Shown here: positions 44,261 to 53,351 of the stretch, piece after piece
How the letters are laid out: every line of letters starts with the position of its first letter
Numbering within the stretch: the stretch's first letter is position 1
Assembly: GCA_017535635.1 (NCBI GenBank)
Contig: JAFXTU010000049.1
Span: 24,478 to 88,477, forward strand
Direction: 5' to 3'
Length of the DNA stretch: 64,000 nt
From: Oscillospiraceae bacterium
Lineage (GTDB): Bacteria > Bacillota > Clostridia > Oscillospirales > Oscillospiraceae
Notes under the pieces: generated by a model
Told to the model about the DNA's origin: nothing
Seen by the model: only the letters and a program-made list of their open reading frames with translations
The model's database searches: none
Made by a program: the position numbers and the translations under genes

Positions 44261-44325
44261 ACCATTCCTCCTAAGTTCGATCAAGTTTTCACCCGCAAAA
44301 ACAGCCTCGCAAAAGCCTCGCAGAG

Positions 44326-44345
44326 TTCGCATCCGCAGATGCGAA
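44326..44345. other. Hairpin TTCGCATC/GATGCGAA
   Basis: Perfect 8-bp palindromic stem with loop CGCA in the ~230-bp gap between the GTPase-nuclease and flavin reductase genes. It is the first of three consecutive inverted repeats. Confidence 0.6.
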
Positions 44346-44360
44346 TAAATTCGGAATCAT

Positions 44361-44390
44361 TTTTGGGCGGAATTCACTTCCGCCCAAAAA
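44361..44390. terminator. Bidirectional terminator
   Basis: TTTTGGGCGGAA / TTCCGCCCAAAA stem flanked by T- and A-runs, suited to stop transcription from either side. It separates the flavin-reductase transcript from the downstream GTPase gene. Confidence 0.75.
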
Positions 44391-44452
44391 TACCTCTCGC
44401 GGAGCGGACTGTGCGAGCGAAGCGAGTGCGGGTAGCGGAGCGCAAGCCTTCT

Positions 44453-44485
44453 CAACTCGAAGCCCAGCGAAGCGGGTTCGAGTTG
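44453..44485. repeat. Inverted repeat with GCGAAGC core
   Basis: CAACTCGAA (44453-44461) pairs with TTCGAGTTG (44477-44485) around CCC-AGCGAAGC-GGG. A related GAGCGAAGCGAG element lies just before it at about 44414-44425. It resembles a REP-like intergenic element. Confidence 0.5.
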
Positions 44486-44489
44486 ATTG

Positions 44490-45167
44490 TTAAGGCATTT
44501 TCCCCGCTGCCCCTTCCAGGCCCAGGGCGGCGGTCTCCGGGGTCCCGCCGGCCAGAAGGGAGGGCGGGATCTCAAAGACGTGCTCGGCGGAGGTGTAGTC
44601 GGAGTAGCCCATCCTGGCCAGGGGCCGGATCTTCTCCATGTTGATCTTCCCGTCGGGGAGGAGCACGTCGTCGTGGATGTTCACGCCCACCACCTTGCCG
44701 ATGATGATGTCCACGGTGCCGGAATTGGAGTTCCCGGGGAGCACGATGGTCTGGACATATGTGCATTCCAGATTGATGGGGGACTCCGCCACCCGGAAGG
44801 GCTTCACCATGCTGCTGGGGGCCTTGTGGAGCCCGGCTGCCTCGAACTCGTCCACCTCCGGCGGGAAGGGGGCGGCGGTGATGTTCATGGCTTCCCGCAG
44901 CTCATAGGGCACGATGTTGTAGACAAATTCCCCGGTGGTCTCGATGTTCTCGGCGGTGTCCTTCCGCTTCCGGGAGGGAGTGCGGTTGATGGATACCAGG
45001 ACGTAGGGCGGATCGAAGGTCAGGTTCGTGAACTGGCTGTAGGGGGCCAGGTTGTCCACGCCCTCGGCGCTGCGGGTACTCAGCCAGCCGATGGCCCGGG
45101 GGACCACGCAGGATTTGAAGGGCGGGCGGGCGAGGCCGTGGTCGTTCTTTTCGGTTTCGTAAAACAT
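44490..45167 (-). CDS. Flavin reductase-like (flavoredoxin) FMN-binding protein
   Basis: A 225-residue protein of the FMN-binding split-barrel flavin-reductase family. Markers are PRAIGWLSTRSAEG (phosphate/FMN loop), NLAPYSQFTNLTFDPP, SINRTPSRKRKDTAENI and GEFVYNIV. It probably carries FMN and transfers electrons or reduces flavins in the cytosol. ATG 45167 was chosen over an upstream ATG (45191) because AGGAGG lies 8 bases before it. It has its own promoter, divergent from the exporter operon. Confidence 0.88.
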   Translation of the reverse strand: MFYETEKNDHGLARPPFKSCVVPRAIGWLSTRSAEGVDNLAPYSQFTNLTFDPPYVLVSINRTPSRKRKDTAENIETTGEFVYNIVPYELREAMNITAAPFPPEVDEFEAAGLHKAPSSMVKPFRVAESPINLECTYVQTIVLPGNSNSGTVDIIIGKVVGVNIHDDVLLPDGKINMEKIRPLARMGYSDYTSAEHVFEIPPSLLAGGTPETAALGLEGAAGKMP

Positions 45168-45207
45168 GCTCGGGTCCTCCTGTTCATTCATTTATTCTAT
45201 ATTGTGT

Positions 45208-45236
45208 ATTATATTCGGATACCCGGAGGAACACAA
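45208..45236 (-). promoter_or_regulatory. Promoter of the flavin reductase gene
   Basis: Minus strand: TTGTGT (45231-45236), 17-bp spacer, perfect -10 TATAAT (45208-45213). Confidence 0.65.
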
Positions 45237-45293
45237 GAAGAATCTGTTCTCCCCGGAGCGCATTTCCCCCCGGGGAACAGCTCCCGAAAAACA

Positions 45294-45323
45294 TTGACGG
45301 CCATCCCCGTTTCGTTATATAAT
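45294..45323 (+). promoter_or_regulatory. Promoter of the triple-adaptor ABC operon
   Basis: -35 TTGACG (45294-45299), 18-bp spacer, perfect -10 TATAAT (45318-45323), 40 bp before the first gene. Confidence 0.75.
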
Positions 45324-45363
45324 TATATGTTTTTATCGGGCGGCGGAGGCCGCCCAGGAAGAG

Positions 45364-46434
45364 ATGGCTGGTGATACCTTGAAGAAATGGCTGATACCCC
45401 TGACGGCGCTGGGCCTTTCGGCGCTGCTGGGCGGCTGCTTCCTCCTTCCCAAGGAGGCCGACGCCCCCGCCCTGCCCCTGGTGACCCCCTTTGCCGGGGC
45501 GGAGTACTCCACCGCCGCCGTGACCCGAGGCGACATCGCCCTGGAGGTGAAGGTGAGCTTTACCTACAGTCCCACCCGTCGGGAGGACCTGCGCTTCGGC
45601 GTTCCGGACCGGCCCTACGGCGCCGTCTACGTCTCCGCGGGGGACGAAGTCAGGGCCGGGGACCTGCTGGCGGAGCTGGACACAACGGCGGAGGCGAGCG
45701 CGGCGGAAGCTACGGAGGCGGAGCTGGAGCGGCTGCGCATCCATCTGGAGGCCGCCCGGCGGGGGCTGGAGATCGCCCTGGAGGAGGAAGCCCTGCTGGG
45801 GGGCTACTCCACCGTGAGCTCCGACGCCCGGCGCTCCGACGTGGACTACTACACCTCGGCCATTGCCATCCGGGAAAAGCAGCTGGCGGAGCAGACCGAA
45901 GCCCTGGAGAGCCTGCGGCTCTACGCCCCCATGGACGGAACGGTCACCTACGCCAAGGCCATCAATGAATCCAGCCGCTCCGGCCGCTCGGAGACGGTGG
46001 TCACGGTCACGGACTCCTCCTCCGCCGTCTTCGTGGCGAGAACGGCAGACTGGGCCCTCTTCCCGGAGGGGGAGAGCTTCCTGGTGGAGACCCAGGACGG
46101 GGAATACCTCTGCGTCGCCCGGGACCCGGCTCTCTTCGGCCTCAGCGCCGAGCTGCTGAGCGGGGATCAGAAAAACGTCTGCCTAGAGCTTCTGGACGAG
46201 GAGGTCCCGGAGGGTTCCGTGAGGGGCGAAGTGCGCCTCACCCTGGACCGGCGGGAGGACGTGCTGCTCCTGCCGGAGCGGGCGGTCTTCACCGTGGGAG
46301 ATCGGAGCTACGTCTACCATGAGGACGCCACGGGCCTGAAATCGGCGCTGGAGGTGAAGTGCGGGCTCCGGAGCGGCAGCTATGTCGAGATCGTCTCGGG
46401 ACTGGAGGAGGGAGAGTATGTCATCGTTGGTTAA
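45364..46434 (+). CDS. Membrane-fusion (adaptor) lipoprotein 1
   Basis: A 356-residue HlyD/MacA-like adaptor. The lipobox LLGGC lies near the N-terminus. The first barrel/lipoyl half is DIALEVKVSFTYSP then VYVSAGDEVRAGDLLAELD. An alpha-hairpin (about 100-180) follows, then the second lipoyl half LRLYAPMDGTVTYA and the C-terminal LPERAVFTVGDRSYVYHED. In a Gram-positive such adaptors sit on the outer face and work with FtsX-type permeases. The ATG at 45364 follows AGGAAG; a TTG at 45379 is an alternative. It overlaps the next gene by 17 bp. Confidence 0.82.
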   Translation: MAGDTLKKWLIPLTALGLSALLGGCFLLPKEADAPALPLVTPFAGAEYSTAAVTRGDIALEVKVSFTYSPTRREDLRFGVPDRPYGAVYVSAGDEVRAGDLLAELDTTAEASAAEATEAELERLRIHLEAARRGLEIALEEEALLGGYSTVSSDARRSDVDYYTSAIAIREKQLAEQTEALESLRLYAPMDGTVTYAKAINESSRSGRSETVVTVTDSSSAVFVARTADWALFPEGESFLVETQDGEYLCVARDPALFGLSAELLSGDQKNVCLELLDEEVPEGSVRGEVRLTLDRREDVLLLPERAVFTVGDRSYVYHEDATGLKSALEVKCGLRSGSYVEIVSGLEEGEYVIVG

Positions 46435-47503
46435 GCCCCGGTATCTTCTGGCCGGGCTGGCGATCCTGGGTCTCCTGCTCCTGCCCGCCTGTGAAAAAAA
46501 GAGCGAGATGGAGGCCCCGGCCCTGCTGGAGCCCAAGGGGGTCTCCATGGACATCGTGGAGGTCCGGCGGGATACCATCTGGGTCACGGAGACCTATGAG
46601 GGACTGGTGCTCCCCCGGGTCCGGGAGCTGAGCTTTCCCGCCGCCGGGCTCATGACCGGGGTAAACGTCTGCCCCGGCAGCCATGTAAAGGCGGGGGACG
46701 AGCTGGCCTGCCTGGACGTGAGCTACGCTGCCTCCGCCCTGGAAGCGCAGCGGAGCTACCTGAGCTACTGGGAGGAGACGGAGGCCATCTCCCAGCGCCA
46801 GCTGGAGATCCAGATCGAATTGAAGCAGCTGGAGCTGGAGAATCTTCGCCGCTCCGGGGCGGGGAGCAGCGCCATTCGTCTGGCGGAGCTCCAGGCAGAG
46901 GAATTGGAAAACGATCTGCAGGAATCCAGGGCTCTCTGGGAGCTGGACCGGGCCGACGCCCTGGAGAGCCTGGAGGCTCTGGAGGATGCGGTGGCGAAAA
47001 GCAGCCTTCTCGCCCCCTGCGACGGGACGGTGGTCTCCTGCGCCGCCGCGGACGGCCTCTACGCCATGGAAAACGCCGGCGTGATCTGGCTGGCGGAGGA
47101 CGGGGAAACGTACCTCTCCGTCGCTCCCGTCTCCACCGCGGCCCTGGACCGGGCGGACGAGGTCTACGCTATGGTGGAGGGCCGGAGGGTGGAGGTGGAG
47201 CTTCTGAGCGCGGAGGAAAGTGAAGGCTGCCGCGCCGGGATGAGCTCCTTCCGGGTGACGGAGGACCTGGGAAATCCCGTGGAGAGCGGGATGACCGCCG
47301 TCCTCTTCGTGATCTCCGGCCGGACGGAGGGGGCGCTGATCGTCCCCTCTTCCGCCCTGCACAGGGACGACAGCTATTTCGTCTATAAAGTAGTGGACGG
47401 GGTCCAGGTGCGGCAGAACGTTCGCTGCGGCGTCATGAACGACGCCCAGGTCCAGATCCTCTCCGGTCTGGAGGAAGGAGATCAGGTATATGCGGGTGCT
47501 TAA
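46418..47503 (+). CDS. Membrane-fusion (adaptor) lipoprotein 2
   Basis: A 361-residue lipoprotein with a hydrophobic signal and lipobox LLPAC (Cys about 25). The lipoyl half-motif VNVCPGSHVKAGDELACLD, a long Glu/Leu-rich hairpin (about 95-190), the return half SSLLAPCDGTVVSCAAADG and a C-terminal IVPSSALHRDDSYFVYKVV segment mark a MacA/HlyD-type adaptor. It is related to, but clearly diverged from, the proteins encoded on either side. ATG 46418 follows GGAGGGAG. Confidence 0.82.
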   Translation: MSSLVKPRYLLAGLAILGLLLLPACEKKSEMEAPALLEPKGVSMDIVEVRRDTIWVTETYEGLVLPRVRELSFPAAGLMTGVNVCPGSHVKAGDELACLDVSYAASALEAQRSYLSYWEETEAISQRQLEIQIELKQLELENLRRSGAGSSAIRLAELQAEELENDLQESRALWELDRADALESLEALEDAVAKSSLLAPCDGTVVSCAAADGLYAMENAGVIWLAEDGETYLSVAPVSTAALDRADEVYAMVEGRRVEVELLSAEESEGCRAGMSSFRVTEDLGNPVESGMTAVLFVISGRTEGALIVPSSALHRDDSYFVYKVVDGVQVRQNVRCGVMNDAQVQILSGLEEGDQVYAGA

Positions 47504-48587
47504 ACGTCTCTTGCCCTTGTTTCTCGCTTCCTGCCTGCTCCTGGCCTCCGGCTGCGGCGGCAAAGCTGCCGGCGAAGCGCGGGAAGCCCAGATCCTGGAC
47601 AGCGGGAGCCTGGGGAAATCCACTACGTATCGCCTGAAAGAGATCCAGCCGGAACCCCTGGGCCACAGCGCCAGCCTCACCGTCAGCGAGAGCTGGCAGT
47701 TTGTGAAGAGCATCCGCAGCGGAAATTCCGAGCTCCGCTTGAAGGAAATCTGCGTCAGCCGGGGCCAGCATGTCTCCGCCGGGGACCCCATCGCCATTCT
47801 GGAGGGCCTGGGCAGCCAGGCGGACATGGAGCTGATGCGCCTGGAGATCAGTTCCGCCGAGGCAAATCAGAAGGAGCTTCTGTCCTACTATGAGGGCGCT
47901 CTCCAGGCCGCCGAGGGCATGTCTTCTTCCGGGGCCGAGCGTGCGCTCCGGGTGGAATACGCCCAGCTGGAGCTGGAAAAGTACAAGCTCCAGTCGGACT
48001 ACTACCTCTCTTCCCTCTACAGCCAGCTTTCTGTCCTGGAGGCGGAGGCTGCCCAGGTGGTCCTCACCGCCCCGGTGGAGGGGAGCATCCGCAGCCTGAA
48101 CACCCGCCTCAGCCCCGGCGACCTCGTCCCGGCGGGGACGGAAGTATGCTCCGTCTACGCCGACGCGGGGCTGCGCTTCTACGGCAACAGCAGCAGCGGC
48201 AGCTTCGTCTACGGCAGGAGCGTGAGCATCCGCATCTCCAAGGGCAGCCGGAGCCAGACCGTCACCGGCCGGGTGGTCAGCTCTCCGGAGGTCGTCTCCG
48301 GCGTCTTCCCCACCAACGTGGTCCTGCTGGAGCTGGACGAGCCCGCGGCTGAGCTTCTTTCCACCGAAGGGGAGGCCAGGGTGAGCTACACCCTGCTGGA
48401 CGGCGTTTACACCGTGCCCTCCGGCGCGGTGAAGAACCGGGACGGGGTGAGCTACGTGGAGCTCCTGGAGGGGGACACGGTGCGGAGCCGGAACGTGGTC
48501 CGGGGTCCCTCCGCGGGCGGGAATGTGACCATACTCCACGGACTTCGGGAGGGCGACCAGGTGGTCGTCAGCTCCTACAACAGCTGA
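47490..48587 (+). CDS. Membrane-fusion (adaptor) lipoprotein 3
   Basis: A 365-residue lipoprotein (lipobox LLASGC). Lipoyl half ICVSRGQHVSAGDPIAILE, alpha-hairpin with a Leu/Glu-rich stretch (about 130-190), return half VVLTAPVEGSIRSLNTRLSPG, and C-terminal VPSGAVKNRDGVSYVELLE. It is the third adaptor of the operon and overlaps the second by 14 bp. The three may form a hetero-oligomeric collar on one permease (inference). Confidence 0.82.
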   Translation: MRVLKRLLPLFLASCLLLASGCGGKAAGEAREAQILDSGSLGKSTTYRLKEIQPEPLGHSASLTVSESWQFVKSIRSGNSELRLKEICVSRGQHVSAGDPIAILEGLGSQADMELMRLEISSAEANQKELLSYYEGALQAAEGMSSSGAERALRVEYAQLELEKYKLQSDYYLSSLYSQLSVLEAEAAQVVLTAPVEGSIRSLNTRLSPGDLVPAGTEVCSVYADAGLRFYGNSSSGSFVYGRSVSIRISKGSRSQTVTGRVVSSPEVVSGVFPTNVVLLELDEPAAELLSTEGEARVSYTLLDGVYTVPSGAVKNRDGVSYVELLEGDTVRSRNVVRGPSAGGNVTILHGLREGDQVVVSSYNS

Positions 48588-48603
48588 GAGGAGGGCCGGA
48601 GAA

Positions 48604-51435
48604 ATGCTTCGCTTTGTACTGCGGAAGATGCTTCACAAGAAGTGGCTCATGGCGGCCCTGCTCATCGGCAACATCTTCCTCATCGCCATTGCCGCCGGTG
48701 GCCCCATGTACACGGACGCGGCTTTGCAGCGGATGCTGACGGACACCATGGCCGACAGCGTGGCCGCCACCGGCCGCTATCCCACCACGGCCTACCTTCT
48801 CAGCACCCTGAACGCGGGGGCGAGGGCGGACAGCGCCCCCATCGAGGCCTTCCGTGCCGAGGACGCCCTGGCCGAGAGGCTGCCGGAAGAGCTGGGTCTC
48901 TCCGGCCTCTGGCTGATCCGCAACGTCTTTCTGCAGGACGTGGTCATCCGCCCGGAAACCAGCCGCTCCAATTTCCGCAGCGAGACGGTGCGCCTGGGCT
49001 TCCTCTCCGGTCTGGAGAAGCACCTGAAGCTCCTCTCCGGGAAGCTGCCGGAAGGGCGGGAGGACGGGGTGATCGAAGCCCTGGTGAGCCAGAAAGCCCT
49101 CATCAGCCTGAACCTGATGGAGGGAGAGACCTTCACTCTGGACGAGCTTTGCTTCCCCGACGGGACGAGCGTACGGGTGAAGATTGCGGGCGTCTTCGAC
49201 GCGGCGGAGGAGAACGACCACTACTGGTACAAGGCCCCCAGCTCCTATGCCGACCAGCTCCTCATCCGGGAAGCGGACTTTGACCGTCTCACCGGGAATC
49301 TGAGCGGCCTTCCCTATAAGGTCATGGGCCTCTGGTTCGTCATCATGGACTATCGGGATCTCTCCATCGACCAGGTCCCGGCGCTGTACGAAGCCTCCCA
49401 GGCCCTGCGGGAGCAGCACCGACAGGTGAACGGCATCAGCTATACCGACTACTTCGCCCCCCTCCTGGAAGAATATAGGAAGGCGGAGACGAAGATCACC
49501 GTCACCCTGCGCATCCTCCAGGTACCCATTTACGCCCTGCTGGTGGCCTTCATCTTCATGGTCTCCGGCCAGATTCTGGGCATGGAGCAGAGCGAGATCA
49601 GCGTCATCAAGAGCCGAGGCGCCCGCCGGGGCCAGATCCTTTTGATCTACCTCCTCCAGAGCCTGGTGACGGCAATCCTCAGCCTGATCGCGGGTCTGCC
49701 GCTGGCAGCCCTGGTGTGCCAGATCCTGGGCTCCTCCAGCGCCTTCCTGGAATTCGTCTCCCGGCGGGCCCTCAGCGTCCGCTATACGGGCACGGTGCTC
49801 CTCTTTGCCCTGGCGGCGGCCCTCCTCAGCGTCTGCGCCATGGTGCTCCCGGCTCTCCGGGCCTCCCGCCTCACCATCGTGGCCCAGAAGCAGAAGAAGA
49901 GGAAGAGCGACGCCCCCTGGTTCCAGCGCTTTTTCGTGGACTTCCTGCTCCTGGCCGTCTCCCTCTACGGGCTCTACAGCTTCAACACCCAGAAGGCCCT
50001 TTTGGCCCAGAAGGTGCTGGAGGGGCAGGGGCTGGACCCGCTGCTCTTCCTCTCCTCCTCCCTCTTCATCGTGAGCCTGGGCCTCATCAGCCTGCGCATT
50101 GTCCCTGCCGTCAGCTGGCTGGTGTACACCGTCGGGAAAAAGCGCTGGAGCCCCGCCCTCTACTCCTCCTTCCTCTGGGTCCTGCGCACCCGTTCCAAGC
50201 AGGGCTACATCGTGGCTTTCCTGGTCATCACCCTGGCCATCGGTATCTTCAACGCCCGCACGGCCAGGACGGTGAACACCGCCGAGGAGGAGCGCATCAC
50301 CTACATGACCGGGGCGGACATCGTCCTCCAGGAGGCCTGGACGGACAACCGCTCGGAGTCCGTTGGGCTGAACCCCAGCCTCACCTTCCGCCTCCACTAC
50401 TTCGAGCCGGACTTCGGGAAATACCTCTCCCTGGAGGGGGCGGAAACCCTCACCAAGGTCATCAGCGACCGGGAGGCCACCTGCGCCGCCAAAAACGGCT
50501 CCAGCCGCGCCGTGAGCTGCCTCCTCATGGGGATCAACACCAAAGAATTCGGGGAGTGCGTGGACTTCAAGACGGAGCTGCTGCCCGTCCACTGGTACGA
50601 GTACTTAAACGCCATGGCCGGCGACCCCATGGCCGTGCTGGTCTCCGGCAACATGGAGACCCAGCTGGGCTACCGCCTGGGGGACAGCATCACCTACCGC
50701 AGCCGGGACGGCTTCAACGCCCAGGGGGTGATCTGCGGCTTCGTGGACTACTGGCCCACCTACAACCCCATCACCACGGTCCTCAATGAGGACGGGAGCA
50801 CCGCCGAGCTCTCCAACTACCTGATCGTGGCCCATTTCAGCTATCTCATGAGCCAGTGGGACGCCGTACCCTACCAGGTCTGGATGCGGGCCAGGGACGG
50901 GGATACGAGCTTCATCTACGACTTCGCCGCCCAAAGCGGCGTCCGCCTCACCTCCTTCGCCGACCGGACGGCCCAGCTGGTGGCGCTGAAGAACGATCCC
51001 ATTTTCCAGGGTACCAACGGCATCCTGACCCTCTGCTTCGCCGTGGCCCTGACCCTCTGCGCCGTGGGCTTTCTCATCTACTGGATCCTCTCCATCCGGG
51101 ACCGGACGCTGCTCCTGGGCATCTTCCGGGCCATGGGCATGACCCTGCGGGAGATCATCGTCATGCTCCTCAACGAACAGATCTTCATCTCCTTTGTCTC
51201 CATCGCCCTGGGGATCGGGGCGGGGATCCTGGCCAGCCGCCTCTTCGTGCCTCTGGTGCAAATCGCCTACGCCGCCGCCGACACGGTGATCCCTCTGGAG
51301 ATCATCGCGGAATCTTCAGACATGGCCCGGCTCCTCATCGTGGTGGCGGTGATGGTGGTGCTCTGCCTGGGAGTGCTGGGGGTGCTGGTGAAGCGCATGA
51401 GCATATCCCAGGCCCTGAAGCTGGGGGAGGACTGA
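48604..51435 (+). CDS. FtsX/MacB-type ABC permease, double FtsX module
   Basis: A 943-residue membrane subunit. A first span lies at about 13-35, followed by an extracellular domain to ~290. The first FtsX module (about 300-420) includes the marker ISVIKSRGARRGQILLIY. A second soluble domain is followed by a C-terminal FtsX module (about 800-940) with LLLGIFRAMGMTLREIIVML. The length is about twice a minimal MacB permease, as in Gram-positive full-length permeases with eight to ten spans. GAGGAGGGCC precedes the ATG. The adaptors and ATPases encoded on either side should be its partners. Confidence 0.88.
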   Translation: MLRFVLRKMLHKKWLMAALLIGNIFLIAIAAGGPMYTDAALQRMLTDTMADSVAATGRYPTTAYLLSTLNAGARADSAPIEAFRAEDALAERLPEELGLSGLWLIRNVFLQDVVIRPETSRSNFRSETVRLGFLSGLEKHLKLLSGKLPEGREDGVIEALVSQKALISLNLMEGETFTLDELCFPDGTSVRVKIAGVFDAAEENDHYWYKAPSSYADQLLIREADFDRLTGNLSGLPYKVMGLWFVIMDYRDLSIDQVPALYEASQALREQHRQVNGISYTDYFAPLLEEYRKAETKITVTLRILQVPIYALLVAFIFMVSGQILGMEQSEISVIKSRGARRGQILLIYLLQSLVTAILSLIAGLPLAALVCQILGSSSAFLEFVSRRALSVRYTGTVLLFALAAALLSVCAMVLPALRASRLTIVAQKQKKRKSDAPWFQRFFVDFLLLAVSLYGLYSFNTQKALLAQKVLEGQGLDPLLFLSSSLFIVSLGLISLRIVPAVSWLVYTVGKKRWSPALYSSFLWVLRTRSKQGYIVAFLVITLAIGIFNARTARTVNTAEEERITYMTGADIVLQEAWTDNRSESVGLNPSLTFRLHYFEPDFGKYLSLEGAETLTKVISDREATCAAKNGSSRAVSCLLMGINTKEFGECVDFKTELLPVHWYEYLNAMAGDPMAVLVSGNMETQLGYRLGDSITYRSRDGFNAQGVICGFVDYWPTYNPITTVLNEDGSTAELSNYLIVAHFSYLMSQWDAVPYQVWMRARDGDTSFIYDFAAQSGVRLTSFADRTAQLVALKNDPIFQGTNGILTLCFAVALTLCAVGFLIYWILSIRDRTLLLGIFRAMGMTLREIIVMLLNEQIFISFVSIALGIGAGILASRLFVPLVQIAYAAADTVIPLEIIAESSDMARLLIVVAVMVVLCLGVLGVLVKRMSISQALKLGED

Positions 51436-51438
51436 AGT

Positions 51439-52122
51439 ATGGACAAGCTGGAAATGCTCCTTGCGGGGCAGCACATCACAAAGGCCTATCCCCTGCCCGA
51501 CGGGGGAACGCTCCTGGCCCTCCGCGACGTGAGCGTGGAGATCCCCCGTGGGAAGCTCACCATCCTCAAGGGGCGGAGCGGCAGCGGCAAGACCACCCTG
51601 ATGAACATTCTCTGCGGCCTGGACCAGCCTACGGAGGGGAAGGTCCTGCTGGAGGGGAAGGAAGTGAGTCTGCTGACGGACCGGGAGCGGACGAACCTGA
51701 GGCGCCGGGAGATCGGCTTTGTATTCCAGAGCGTGGCCCTCATCCCCATCATGACCGCCGCGGAGAACGTGGAGTACGCCCTGCGCCTGGCCGGCTGGCA
51801 GGGGGACCGGAAGGCGCGGGTGAAGGAATGCCTGGAGATGGTTGGGCTATCGAAGCGCATGAGCCATCTCCCCAACGAGATGTCCGGCGGCGAGCAGCAG
51901 CGGGTGGCCATCGCCCGGGCCATCGCCCACGGGCCCAAGCTGGTCTTCGCCGACGAGCCCACGGGCGAGCTGGACACCAACACCGCCCTGCAGGTGGTGA
52001 AGATCTTTAAGGAACTGAACGAGACCATGGGCGTCACCATTCTCATGACCACCCACGACAAGGGCTTCATGGAGATCGGCGACCGGGTCTATTCGCTGGA
52101 AAACGGGGAAGTGCAACCATGA
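51439..52122 (+). CDS. ABC ATPase, LolD/MacB type (first)
   Basis: A 227-residue ATPase with Walker A GRSGSGKTT, Q-loop VFQSVALIPIMTAAENV, signature MSGGEQQR, Walker B LVFADEPTGELD and switch His in MTTHDKGF. The layout is typical of lipoprotein/macrolide exporter ATPases that pair with FtsX-type permeases. It starts 4 bp after the permease stop. Confidence 0.93.
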   Translation: MDKLEMLLAGQHITKAYPLPDGGTLLALRDVSVEIPRGKLTILKGRSGSGKTTLMNILCGLDQPTEGKVLLEGKEVSLLTDRERTNLRRREIGFVFQSVALIPIMTAAENVEYALRLAGWQGDRKARVKECLEMVGLSKRMSHLPNEMSGGEQQRVAIARAIAHGPKLVFADEPTGELDTNTALQVVKIFKELNETMGVTILMTTHDKGFMEIGDRVYSLENGEVQP

Positions 52123-53027
52123 CGGAGCCGGAATGCATCATTGAATGCGACAACCTGGTGAAGATCTACAAGACCGACGAGACCGAGGTCATGGCCCTCC
52201 AGGGTCTGGACTGCAAGGTGCGCCGGGGGGAGCTCATGGCCATCATCGGCAATTCCGGCAGCGGCAAGAGCACCTTCCTGAACATGATCGGCGGGCTGGA
52301 CCGGCCCACCGCCGGGCGGCTCTACGTGGACGGGCTGGACCTCTTCCGCATGAGCGAGAAGGAGCTGGTGGAGTACAAGCGCTCCAAGGTGGGCTTCGTG
52401 TGGCAGAACAACGCCCGGAACCTGATCCCCTACCTCCCCGCCTGGCAGAACGTGCAGATGCCCATGCTCCTGAAAAAGCGGTCTGACGGGCGGAAGCGGG
52501 CCGAGGAGCTGCTGGAGCTGGTGGGCATGGGCCACAAGAAGCACAGCCGCCTCAGCGAGCTCTCCGGCGGCGAGCAGCAGCGCATCGCCATCGCCATCGC
52601 CCTGGCAAACGAACCGGACATCCTCCTGGCCGACGAGCCCACAGGCTCCGTGGACCCCCAGACCGCCGCCTACATCTTCGGCACCTTCCAGCGCCTGAAC
52701 CGGGAGCTGGGCCTCACCATCGTCATCGTCACCCACGATCTCAGCGTGGCGGACAAGGTCTCCCGGGTGGTCTCCATCCGGGACGGGAAGATCAGCTCCG
52801 AGCGGATCATGAAGACGGATTACGCCGGGCGCATGGCGGACGTGGCCGCCTTCGACACCTCCGGGGAAGCTCACTTCACCAGCCACGAGGAATTCGCCAT
52901 TCTGGACCGGAACGGCCGGGTGCAGATCCCGCCGGAATTCCTCTCCGCCCTGGGGACGGAGGGGAATCGGGTGAAGCTCAGCCTGGAGGAGGGCCAGGTG
53001 GTGATCCGGGCCCCGGAGAAGGAATAG
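52119..53027 (+). CDS. ABC ATPase with C-terminal AbrB-like domain
   Basis: A 302-residue protein. Residues 1-~225 form a LolD-type ATPase (Walker [10 protein letters not shown], signature LSGGEQQR, Walker [13 protein letters not shown], His in VTHDLSV). After a linker the last ~45 residues carry an AbrB/MazE-like swapped-hairpin pattern ([18 protein letters not shown] then [12 protein letters not shown]). That domain usually binds DNA or forms dimers. Overlap with the first ATPase is 4 bp. It may form a heterodimeric ATPase pair with it, with the tail linking transport to regulation (inference). Confidence 0.88.
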   Translation: MTEPECIIECDNLVKIYKTDETEVMALQGLDCKVRRGELMAIIGNSGSGKSTFLNMIGGLDRPTAGRLYVDGLDLFRMSEKELVEYKRSKVGFVWQNNARNLIPYLPAWQNVQMPMLLKKRSDGRKRAEELLELVGMGHKKHSRLSELSGGEQQRIAIAIALANEPDILLADEPTGSVDPQTAAYIFGTFQRLNRELGLTIVIVTHDLSVADKVSRVVSIRDGKISSERIMKTDYAGRMADVAAFDTSGEAHFTSHEEFAILDRNGRVQIPPEFLSALGTEGNRVKLSLEEGQVVIRAPEKE

Positions 53028-53106
53028 GGGCGGTGAGAAGCCTGCCGCGCCCGACCCAGTCTACCGGGAGCGCCCATATCGCAATACAGAAAAGAACGGC
53101 GACAGC

Positions 53107-53280
53107 ATGGACAAGAAAAAGCTTCGGCGGGCCATCCTCTTCGCTGCGCCTTTTTCCATCGGCCTGATCGGTATTCTCATTTCCGGACCGTCTCTTCCGG
53201 ACGCTCTCTTCTCCGCCCTGTCCCTGCTTCATTTTAGTATTCTTTTTTATAATCATTTTGCCCTCAATCCTCAAAGCGGA
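53107..53280 (+). CDS. Possible small hydrophobic protein (doubtful)
   Basis: An ATG at 53107 opens a reading frame whose first ~55 residues are Lys-rich then strongly hydrophobic with two potential spans (RAILFAAPFSIGLIGI and then LHFSILFYNHFAL). No good ribosome binding site precedes it. The frame runs through the terminator at 53289 and on into a gene of the other strand, so the true end is unclear. It may be a remnant or not coding at all. Confidence 0.25.
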
Positions 53281-53288
53281 GTGCAAAT

Positions 53289-53334
53289 AAGACCCGGGAT
53301 CAGCGGTACGGTCGTATCGGCGATCCCGGGTCTT
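53289..53334. terminator. Bidirectional terminator after the ABC operon
   Basis: AAGACCCGGGATC pairs with GATCCCGGGTCTT (13 bp), with a 20-base loop and T-rich tail TTCTTTATG on the plus strand. It also stops the minus-strand zinc-ribbon gene. Confidence 0.85.
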
Positions 53335-53351
53335 TCTTTATGGATGAGCCT

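Noticed and set aside
39914..44644. A plus-strand open frame of about 1570 codons opposite the MATE and GTPase genes
   Set aside because: Low-complexity, no motifs, and the minus strand encodes recognisable proteins throughout.
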